From Intrasporangiaceae bacterium (GTDB lineage: Bacteria > Actinomycetota > Actinomycetes > Actinomycetales > Dermatophilaceae): a stretch of 7,350 nucleotides of DNA. The stretch covers positions 1 to 7,350 of the forward strand of contig JAAYSB010000045.1 of NCBI GenBank assembly GCA_012518475.1, read 5' to 3'. The translations under genes and the position numbers were made by a program. The first letter of the stretch is position 1. Every line of letters starts with the position of its first letter. Shown in pieces: positions 1-5,908 of the stretch. The notes beneath the pieces were generated by a model. It saw only the letters and a program-made list of their open reading frames with translations, did not search any database and was not told the DNA's origin.

Positions 1-64
1 TGACGTCGGTCCCGCCGGCCGGCAGGTGCTCGTTCTGATAGACGGCTGCGCTGAACTCGGCCAC
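1..64 (-). CDS. von Willebrand factor A domain protein, N-terminal fragment (runs off window)
   Basis: Only the first 21 codons are present, reading VAEFSAAVYQNEHLPAGGTD then V. This opening, with a hydrophobic stretch followed by a 'YQNE-LP-GG-xV' core, resembles the start of actinobacterial vWA-domain proteins encoded beside PP2C phosphatases and PknG-type kinases. The vWA fold itself (MIDAS DxSxS) lies outside the window and cannot be checked. I chose the GTG at 64 because an AAGGAG Shine-Dalgarno sits 5 bases upstream. A GTG at 70 would overlap the phosphatase stop in a GTGA arrangement but would sit on top of that ribosome site. The gene begins 2 bases after the phosphatase stop, so it is almost certainly co-transcribed. 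In such neighbourhoods vWA proteins are likely scaffolds or phosphorylation targets; that role is inference. Confidence 0.68.
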   Translation of the reverse strand, partial: MAEFSAAVYQNEHLPAGGTDV

Positions 65-66
65 AG

Positions 67-1407
67 TCACTCCTTGGTCGGTTCGGTGTGGGTCACGTTG
101 GTCGGGGTTGCTACTGGGTGGGTGTGTTCCGGCTGGGTCTCAGGCTCGACGAGGGGTTCCCCTGGGGGCTTGATCTGGTCAGGCTCCTCTGCAGTCTCCC
201 CTACTGCGCCGTTGTCTGCTGACGCCTCACCCGCTGCATCTGCTGCTGAATCTGCTGCTGCATCGCCGGTTCCATGGTCAGGGACCGGCCCGAGCCTGGC
301 CAGGGCAACGGTGATGTTGTCGTGGCCGCCGGCCTCGGTGGCGAAGTGGACGAGGCGCGCGGCGACGTCCTCCACAGAACCGGCGCCGGTCGCAGCCGCG
401 CGCACCTGCTCGGCGAGCCGGCCCACCTCGCGGGCATAGTTCCAGAGCCCGTCGCTGCAGGCGAGCAGCCAGCCCTCGGTCGTGATCGGGAACCGGCCAA
501 TGACCGGGGTGACGTCCTCGGAGTCACGCCCGAGCCACCGGGTGATCGCGTGCGCCTGGGGTGAGGAGTAGGCCTGCTCGACGGTCGCTCCGGCATCGAT
601 GAGCGCCTCGGCGGCGGAGTCGTCACGGGTCAGCTGGACCGGCTCGCCCTCGTCCGGGATCCAGTAGGACCGTGAGTCCCCGAGGTTGCCGGCCCAGGCC
701 ACCGGCCCGTCGACCTCAGCCTCGAGAAGGACACACGTGAAGGTCGCCGAGGCGGGGCTCTCCGAGCCCTGTTCGGTATGCGCCACGATCGCCGCCTGCG
801 CAGCGGCGGCCGCTGCGGTGATCGCCTGGTGCACCGCGGCCTCGCGCGACTCCGGCGTGCCCAGCCCCTGACCGACCGGCGCCCGCAGCACGTCACGGGC
901 GGCCCGCGCCCCGGCGAGGGAGGCCACATCGGAGTCGGTGGAGCTGGACACCCCGTCGAGGACGATGAGGACGCAGCGTTCCCCCGGGGACTCACTGGAC
1001 ACCAGGGCGAGTGCGTCCTCGTTGCGCTCTCTGCGTGCACCCCGGTCGCAGACGCCGGCGACCCACGCGGCCGGCGTCTCGCGGAAGTGGTCGCGCTCGC
1101 TCGGGGCCTTCGTGCCGCACTGCTCGCAGTACAGGTCGGCATCGACGGTGCCCCCGCACTCCTCACAGGGACGACGACCTGCCGGCGCAGCGGCGTCGGT
1201 GAGCAGGTGGGTCGGCCGGCTCACCGGGAGGGACCCCGGCCGCTCCACCCGAGGTCCGGCCTGGGCGTCGGCAGCGGTGACGGCACCGAGCTGGGCTCCG
1301 CAGCCCTCACAGAAGTTGCTTCCGAAGGGCACCGGATCGCCACAGCTCGGGCAGGGCTGGCTCTCGGGCCGGAAGGTCGCCGGCGGGGGCGCGAGGTCGT
1401 CTGTCAT
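67..1407 (-). CDS. PP2C-family Ser/Thr protein phosphatase with two N-terminal zinc ribbons
   Basis: This 446-residue cytoplasmic metal-dependent phosphatase removes phosphate from Ser/Thr. Two Cys4 zinc ribbons come first: C19/C22/C33/C36 and C81/C84/C94/C97. The PP2C core spans about residues 114-372 and has all the metal-binding landmarks: RNED (128-131), D151-G152, GDSR (243-246), SDGLW (318-322) with D319, and GGHDN (360-364) with D363. Motif 2 reads DGVSSSTDSD rather than the common DGMGG. There is no membrane segment, unlike mycobacterial PstP. Residues 374-446 form a low-complexity Ala/Asp/Glu/Pro/Thr tail with relaxed codon use. The ATG at 1407 overlaps the pknG stop (ATGA) and has GGAG 6 bases upstream; an in-frame ATG at 1449 lies inside pknG and is less likely. 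The position suggests that it opposes PknG. The family call is firm; the substrate is inferred. Confidence 0.95.
   Translation of the reverse strand: MTDDLAPPPATFRPESQPCPSCGDPVPFGSNFCEGCGAQLGAVTAADAQAGPRVERPGSLPVSRPTHLLTDAAAPAGRRPCEECGGTVDADLYCEQCGTKAPSERDHFRETPAAWVAGVCDRGARRERNEDALALVSSESPGERCVLIVLDGVSSSTDSDVASLAGARAARDVLRAPVGQGLGTPESREAAVHQAITAAAAAAQAAIVAHTEQGSESPASATFTCVLLEAEVDGPVAWAGNLGDSRSYWIPDEGEPVQLTRDDSAAEALIDAGATVEQAYSSPQAHAITRWLGRDSEDVTPVIGRFPITTEGWLLACSDGLWNYAREVGRLAEQVRAAATGAGSVEDVAARLVHFATEAGGHDNITVALARLGPVPDHGTGDAAADSAADAAGEASADNGAVGETAEEPDQIKPPGEPLVEPETQPEHTHPVATPTNVTHTEPTKE
70..75 (-). promoter_or_regulatory. Shine-Dalgarno AAGGAG for the vWA gene
   Basis: AAGGAG on the minus strand is 5 bases upstream of GTG 64 and lies within the last two sense codons of the phosphatase (AAG GAG, Lys-Glu). 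It favours GTG 64 over GTG 70 and suggests translational coupling to the phosphatase. Confidence 0.75.
235..264 (-). repeat. GCA-rich low-complexity tract in the phosphatase tail
   Basis: A short imperfect repeat of GCA and GAT/TCA codons encodes alternating Ala, Asp and Ser near residue 383 onward. It is part of the disordered C-terminal tail and could change length by slippage. No mobile-element or regulatory signature accompanies it. Confidence 0.6.
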
Positions 1408-3818
1408 GTCAGGCTCCAGTTCCGGACCTGGTTGGCGCGCAGGATCCACTCGACTCGCTCGTCACGGCTCGCTGCCTCCCGCCCCAGGGTTCGATAGGTC
1501 GTCTCCAGCCCCTCACGCAGGGCGCTCTCGTTGGCCTCCCAGGTCCCGACCTTGACCGGCTGGGGTCCGTGCTCGAGCACGATGGCCAGCGCCCGCTCGA
1601 GGATCCGCGACGTGAAGATGCCCCGTTCGGTCGAGTCCAGCCGGGTGGCCGCGACGCTGTCGAGGGACTGGGCGAGGACGGACACGTCGTCCCCGGACCC
1701 GTCGAGGAGGATCGCGGCCCGCAGCCGGCGACTCTCGGGGTAGCCGCGGGACGTCGTGGGGACGAGGTCGAGGGCCTCGACGGCGCCCGCGGTGTCACCC
1801 TTGCCGGCTCGCACCCGCGCCTTGCCGAAGGCCGAGACGGCGGCGTAGGTCGCATCGGTCGAGGCGCACGTCGCATACAGACCCTCGGCGACGTCATAGA
1901 GCCCGCCGGACTCGCACGCCAGGGCGAGGGCGAGCTTCGGCGCGAGCTCGCCGGGAACCTGTCGGTACACAGCGTTGAAGGCCTTCTGCGCCCCCTCCCA
2001 GTTGTGCCGGTGCAGCGCCGCGAGCCCCTGGATCCACAGGGCCCGCCACTCCCACGGGTCCTCGCGGAGCATCTCGACCGCGATCGCCTCGGCCTGGTCG
2101 GGTGCACCCAGCCGCAGCTGGGCGTCGGCCCGGGCGAGGTGGATCTCAGGGGTGACGGTCCGGGCCTGGCGCATCGCCCGCAGCCGCTCGGCCGGGTCGG
2201 TCTCGGTGATCGACGTGACGAACGCGTGCTCCGGGTCGGAGGTGTCCGGCCGCAGCGTCGGCAGCATCGACCAGTCGAGGGTCCCCCCGGCGATGGCCGG
2301 CGAGGTGAAGAGGACCGAGGCGGCGGACGTCAGGGCTGTTCCCGGGGTGCGGCGGGCCACGACCTCGCGCAGGACGCCGAGCAGCTGGACCCGCAGCTCG
2401 TCGGCGGAGGCGAACCGGTCGGCCGGGTCGGGGGCGCAGCACTTGGCGATGAGCCAGTACAGCGAGTCGTACTCCTGGAACAGCGGGGTCGACTCGACCG
2501 GCGGCAGCGAGGCGACGTAGGTCCCCTGATAGCCGCGGAACTCCATGCACAGGACGAGCAGGGTCCGCCCGATCGTGTAGATGTCCGAGGCGATCGACGG
2601 CCCGACCGAGGCGACCTCTGGCGCCTGGTACCCGAGGGTCCCGTAGATCGCCGAGTCGTCGTCGTCGATGCGACGCACGCCGCCGAGGTCGATGAGCTTG
2701 ACCGCGTCCCCGACCTGGATGAGGTTGTCGGGCTTGAAGTCGCAGTAGACGAGGCCGATGTCGTGGAGGTACTGGAACGCCGGGAGGATCTCGTAGATGT
2801 AGGCGAGCGCCTGGTCCACGGGGAGCGGGTCGTACTCCCCGCCGGTGGCCGCCATCCGCTCCTTGAGGATGTCCTTGAGGGACCGGCCACCGACATACTC
2901 CATGACGATGTAGCCGGCGCCCTCGTGAGTGACGAAGTTGTAGATCTCGACGATGAGAGGGTGCTCGACCTGGGCGAGGAACTGCTGCTCGGCGATGGCT
3001 GCCGCGAGCGCGTCGGCGTCACCGGTGTTGAGCAGGCCCTTGAGCACGACCCAGCGGTCGGAGACGTTGCGGTCCCGAGCCAGGTAGATCCAGCCGAGTC
3101 CGCCGTGGGCGAGCGGGCCGGCCACCGCATACTGACCGGCGACGAGGTCCCCGGCCTTGAGCTTCGGGTCGAAGGAGTAGGGAGCGCGGCACTGCGGGCA
3201 GAAGCCCTCGGTCCGGCCGGGTCGCCCGTCGACCGAGCGGCCCACCTCGCCACCGCAGCCGCTGCACACCCGCCGGTTCTCCGGGACCTCGGCGTTCTCC
3301 CGCACGGCGCCGGCGGCGTCGACAGGAGGTGCCGCGGGGACGTTGGTCAGGCCGGCGCCGAGCCGGGCAGCACGCATGCGCTGGCTCACACCGCGCACTC
3401 GCGCGGTGATGCCCGAGCCCCTGGCCCTGGCTGACCCGATCGCCGCCGACCCGATCCTGGCGGCCGTGGCCACCGAGGTGTCGCCGGACATCGGGCTCGC
3501 CTCGTCCTTGGCCTGCTCGAGGGGAGCGGACCCGGCGGGAGCCCCGCAGATCGTGCAGTAGCCGTCGGCGATGCGACCCCGGCAGCCCGGCTGGGTGCAC
3601 GGTCCACCCGAGGGTCCGGTCGGCGGGCTCGGGGTCCCGGTCAGGTCCTGCTGGCTCGCCGCGACTGTGGCCTCCGGCCTCGGGGGCTCAGCGGTGGCGG
3701 TGGGCTTGTCAGCGACCGCCCCACCGCTGGCGTCAGCGGTACCGCCGGGCATCCCGCAGATCATGCAGTAGCCGTCGAGCACCTCGCCGGAACAGCCCGG
3801 CTCTGCGCAGCGGATCAT
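1404..3818 (-). CDS. pknG: Serine/threonine protein kinase PknG with tandem Cys4 modules, rubredoxin-like domain and TPR region
   Basis: This is an 804-residue soluble Ser/Thr kinase. In order it carries two CX4CX8CX2C modules (C4/C9/C18/C21 and C74/C79/C88/C91), a rubredoxin-like motif (C185/C188/C207/C210) followed by APYSFDPKL, a kinase domain (about 230-485) and a TPR region (about 555-790). Kinase landmarks are a glycine loop AHGGLGWIYLA, K260 in VVLKGL, probable helix-C E277, MEYVGG, catalytic D360 in YCDFKPDN, and D377-L-G in place of DFG. A Cys instead of Arg precedes the catalytic Asp, so this is a non-RD kinase, as in mycobacterial PknG. PGELAPKLALA in the TPR region also matches the family. 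Mycobacterial PknG is about 750 residues with only the rubredoxin motif; the extra length is N-terminal. The known PknG target is the FHA protein GarA/OdhI, which controls 2-oxoglutarate dehydrogenase and glutamate metabolism. The ATG overlaps the upstream stop (ATGA). Confidence 0.97.
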   Translation of the reverse strand: MIRCAEPGCSGEVLDGYCMICGMPGGTADASGGAVADKPTATAEPPRPEATVAASQQDLTGTPSPPTGPSGGPCTQPGCRGRIADGYCTICGAPAGSAPLEQAKDEASPMSGDTSVATAARIGSAAIGSARARGSGITARVRGVSQRMRAARLGAGLTNVPAAPPVDAAGAVRENAEVPENRRVCSGCGGEVGRSVDGRPGRTEGFCPQCRAPYSFDPKLKAGDLVAGQYAVAGPLAHGGLGWIYLARDRNVSDRWVVLKGLLNTGDADALAAAIAEQQFLAQVEHPLIVEIYNFVTHEGAGYIVMEYVGGRSLKDILKERMAATGGEYDPLPVDQALAYIYEILPAFQYLHDIGLVYCDFKPDNLIQVGDAVKLIDLGGVRRIDDDDSAIYGTLGYQAPEVASVGPSIASDIYTIGRTLLVLCMEFRGYQGTYVASLPPVESTPLFQEYDSLYWLIAKCCAPDPADRFASADELRVQLLGVLREVVARRTPGTALTSAASVLFTSPAIAGGTLDWSMLPTLRPDTSDPEHAFVTSITETDPAERLRAMRQARTVTPEIHLARADAQLRLGAPDQAEAIAVEMLREDPWEWRALWIQGLAALHRHNWEGAQKAFNAVYRQVPGELAPKLALALACESGGLYDVAEGLYATCASTDATYAAVSAFGKARVRAGKGDTAGAVEALDLVPTTSRGYPESRRLRAAILLDGSGDDVSVLAQSLDSVAATRLDSTERGIFTSRILERALAIVLEHGPQPVKVGTWEANESALREGLETTYRTLGREAASRDERVEWILRANQVRNWSLT
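1414..1417 (-). promoter_or_regulatory. Shine-Dalgarno GGAG deciding the PP2C start
   Basis: GGAG sits 6 bases upstream of ATG 1407, within the last codons of pknG. It supports the ATGA-overlap start rather than the in-frame ATG at 1449. Confidence 0.65.
3543..3600 (-). repeat. Cys4 module, copy 2 of the pknG N-terminal duplication
   Basis: This segment encodes the second CX4CX8CX2C module (C74 to C91) of PknG. It aligns without gaps to 3753-3810, exactly 210 bases (70 codons) away. By hand count 41 of 58 bases match, and 24 of 25 match over 3543-3567, including the codons for GYC-ICG. This points to an internal tandem duplication under protein-level selection. Confidence 0.8.
3753..3810 (-). 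repeat. Cys4 module, copy 1 of the pknG N-terminal duplication
   Basis: This segment encodes the first CX4CX8CX2C module (C4 to C21) at the extreme N-terminus of PknG. It is the partner of the copy at 3543-3600, in the same frame and with identical cysteine spacing. The two copies are separated by a Pro/Thr/Ala-rich linker. Confidence 0.8.
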
Positions 3819-4942
3819 GCGCTCGTCCTCCCCTGTGTGTCGGTCCAGGACTGATAGGTCGTCACGAGCTGACGAGCAAGCGGCATCGGGGACGGCTCCC
3901 GGGAGAGTACGGCGCGGGCCTGCTGCTCGGCGAGCTGGACATCGGCGTCGTCGGCGACACCGAGACCACGCGCCTTGACGACGAGAGCCTCGAGCAGGGC
4001 AAGGAGGTCGTCGTGCTCATCGACGGCCTCGCGGTACTCCGCCTCGGCGAATCCCATTGCGCGCGAGACCCGCTCGAGCTTCTTGGTGTACTCGCTGATG
4101 GCAGCCGGCGTGGACGGCACCGGACCGAGCGCGGCGACGTCGGGAATCGCATACCGGGGAGCGGGATCCACCAGACGCACGGTGCGGGCGACGAGCTCGG
4201 CGAGCGCCTCCTGCCGGCGCTCGAGGGCGGCCCGCATCGAGCGCGCTGTCGCGAGCGCATCGAGGGCCTCACGCCGCTGGGCGTTGCCGACGATGAGGTC
4301 ACGCTCCATCCGGGCCAGCTCGTGCTCGAGCGGTTCGATGAGGCCGCCGATGTCGGCGCCGCGCTGGGCACGGGCACTGGCGTCGGCGACCCGGGCGGCG
4401 AGCGCCTGCCACGCCGGCTCCCACTGCTGGCGGATGCCCGGGGGCTCGAGCATGAGCTGATCGCGCAGCCGCTCGATCGAGGCGCGGGCGGCCTTGACCC
4501 TGGACACCTGGGCGTCGGCGGCGGGATCGAATGCGAGCTTGACGCGGAGCTGACCGGCGAGCGCGTCGGAGAGTCGGCACGCCTCCGGCAGCGAGACGGT
4601 CAGTCCCCCGGCGGCTGCTTCGTCGAGGCGTCCCCAGACGAGCGCAGCGAGCTGCTCGCGCTGCTGGCGCAGGACCCGACCCCCGTCCCAGACCTCGAGG
4701 AGGCGCCTGTTGCGGTCCGAGACGGCCTGCCAGATGGCCATCGACAGGGTGAGGTCCGAGGTCACCTCGGCGGTGCGCTCGACGCGGAGCGCCGCCTGGT
4801 CGAGCTCGTCGAGCTCGGAGCGCCGGGCCCGCAGCCACTCGTCGAGCAGCTGGAGATAGCGCTGCATCTCCTCGGCATCGACCGGCTCCCCGAGGCGCCC
4901 GGGAGCAGCCGGCGCCTTGACCGAGGTCATCGACAGGGACAC
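3815..4942 (-). CDS. Conserved-looking helical/coiled-coil protein encoded between glnH and pknG
   Basis: I do not recognise a named family. The 375-residue product is almost entirely predicted helix, with charged heptad-like stretches at about 24-60 (YLQLLDEWLRARRSELDEL), 145-190, 200-255 and 280-345. It has no signal peptide, membrane segment, zinc motif or enzyme signature. A short Pro-rich break near 259-279 (DPAPRYAIP) divides the long helices. GC3-rich coding bias and tight packing argue that it is a real gene. The GTG at 4942 is 3 bases after the glnH stop with GGGAGG 9 bases upstream. The ATG at 4930 has no ribosome site of its own, so GTG is preferred. The stop overlaps the pknG ATG. 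Its position between receptor and kinase suggests a cytoplasmic adaptor or scaffold linking GlnX to PknG or the phosphatase; this is inference. A structural role unrelated to signalling is possible. Confidence 0.9.
   Translation of the reverse strand: MSLSMTSVKAPAAPGRLGEPVDAEEMQRYLQLLDEWLRARRSELDELDQAALRVERTAEVTSDLTLSMAIWQAVSDRNRRLLEVWDGGRVLRQQREQLAALVWGRLDEAAAGGLTVSLPEACRLSDALAGQLRVKLAFDPAADAQVSRVKAARASIERLRDQLMLEPPGIRQQWEPAWQALAARVADASARAQRGADIGGLIEPLEHELARMERDLIVGNAQRREALDALATARSMRAALERRQEALAELVARTVRLVDPAPRYAIPDVAALGPVPSTPAAISEYTKKLERVSRAMGFAEAEYREAVDEHDDLLALLEALVVKARGLGVADDADVQLAEQQARAVLSREPSPMPLARQLVTTYQSWTDTQGRTSA
3827..3833 (-). promoter_or_regulatory. Shine-Dalgarno GGGGAGG for pknG
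   Basis: A strong purine-rich site lies 8 bases upstream of ATG 3818, within the last codons of the coiled-coil gene. It confirms that the two short zinc modules are translated as part of PknG rather than lying upstream of its start. Confidence 0.75.
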
Positions 4943-4945
4943 GGC

Positions 4946-5908
4946 TCAGGACCTCCCGTACACGGGAGTGGGCTGACCGGAGCCCTCCCCGAGATAGGGA
5001 GCGAGCCAGCGGTCATAGGACTGCTGCCATCGGCCGTCGTCGCGCATCTGCTCGAGGACACCGTTGATGAAGGCGGCCAGGTCGGTGTCGTCCTTGGGAA
5101 CTCCGACGCCGTAGGGCTCCGCGCTGAAGGCGGCCTCCTCGAGGACCACGGCATAGGGGTCCTGGGCAGCCAGCCCGGCGAGGACCGTGTCGTCTCCGGT
5201 GATCGCGTCGACGTCGCCGCGCTGGAACAGCACGAGGCAGCCGGTGTGGTTCCGGGCACCGACCGGCTCCGCCTCGGGGGCGAGCCGGATGAGGTTGTCC
5301 ATGCTCGACGTCCCGTCGGCAGCACAGACGCGGTGTCCGGCGAGGCCGTCGAGACCCGTGATGTCCGAACCCTGCCGGACGAGGATCTTCTGGCCCGACC
5401 GGTAGTACTCCTCGGAGAAGCCGATCTGCTCCCAGCGACCGCACGTCATCGTCATGTTCCGGACGACGATGTCGATCTCGCCGGACTCCAGCAGCGGGAT
5501 CCGGTCGCCGGCGGTGATGACGCGCAGCTGGATCTGCTCGGGGTCACCGAAGATCGCCTCGGCTACAGCGTGAGCGATGTCGATGTCGAAACCCTCGATC
5601 TGCCCGCTCTGCGGGTTGCGCGAGCCGAGCAGGTAGGAGTCGGCGGAGACGCCGACGATGAGTCGGCCGCGGTCCTGGATCTCACGCATCGTCGACCCTT
5701 CCGGCATCGCCCCAGGGCTCGGCATCGTCGCCGGCGGAGCATACGAGGTGGTCGCGTCGTCACAGGTGGGCGGCGCGGCGGGGGCCGCGACGGTGGGAGT
5801 CGGGGTCGGGACCGGCTCGGGAACCTCGGTCGGTGCGTACCCGCACCCGGACAGGGTGAGGGCGAGTGCCAGACCGCCGAACAGCGGGGGTATGCGTCGC
5901 GGACTCAT
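4946..5908 (-). CDS. glnH: GlnH, amino-acid-binding lipoprotein (solute-binding protein family 3)
   Basis: This 320-residue exported lipoprotein has a signal peptide with RR at 4-5, a hydrophobic core at 9-20, and the lipobox LSGC with lipidated C22. A Pro/Thr-rich spacer (26-48) leads to a family 3 solute-binding domain (about 74-308). Recognisable elements are GRLIVGVSADSYLLG, GFDIDIA, the segment ESGEIDIVVRN with R150, which aligns with ligand-carboxylate arginines of the family, and DAITGDD with D240. Four cysteines outside the lipobox (C49, C156, C195, C224) could form two disulfides. No ABC permease or ATPase genes are adjacent, so it probably acts as a sensor rather than in transport. 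In mycobacteria GlnH binds Asp/Glu and regulates PknG through GlnX. The ATG overlaps the glnX stop (ATGA), with GGAGGGAG 5 bases upstream. Exact ligand specificity is inferred from the context. Confidence 0.93.
   Translation of the reverse strand: MSPRRIPPLFGGLALALTLSGCGYAPTEVPEPVPTPTPTVAAPAAPPTCDDATTSYAPPATMPSPGAMPEGSTMREIQDRGRLIVGVSADSYLLGSRNPQSGQIEGFDIDIAHAVAEAIFGDPEQIQLRVITAGDRIPLLESGEIDIVVRNMTMTCGRWEQIGFSEEYYRSGQKILVRQGSDITGLDGLAGHRVCAADGTSSMDNLIRLAPEAEPVGARNHTGCLVLFQRGDVDAITGDDTVLAGLAAQDPYAVVLEEAAFSAEPYGVGVPKDDTDLAAFINGVLEQMRDDGRWQQSYDRWLAPYLGEGSGQPTPVYGRS
4952..4957 (-). promoter_or_regulatory. Shine-Dalgarno GGGAGG deciding the GTG start of the coiled-coil gene
   Basis: GGGAGG lies 9 bases from GTG 4942 but 21 bases from the in-frame ATG 4930, so it selects the GTG. 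It is embedded in the last codons of glnH. Confidence 0.7.

Noticed and set aside
12..24. GC-rich palindrome (GCCGGCCGGC) as a terminator or operator
   Set aside because: It is short, inside the vWA coding start, has no T-tract, and such palindromes are expected by chance at this GC content.
26..439. 137-residue plus-strand frame near the left edge
   Set aside because: It is antisense to the phosphatase tail, Ser/Ala-rich without motifs, and unsupported by a ribosome site or neighbours.
1408..1449. Longer PP2C start at ATG 1449
   Set aside because: The added 14 residues lie inside pknG, and the ribosome site at 1414-1417 fits ATG 1407, which forms the typical ATGA overlap.
1569..3434. 621-residue open frame on the plus strand
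   Set aside because: It mirrors the pknG coding region; the product is repetitive Arg/Gly/Val/Asp with no motif. It is a high-GC shadow.
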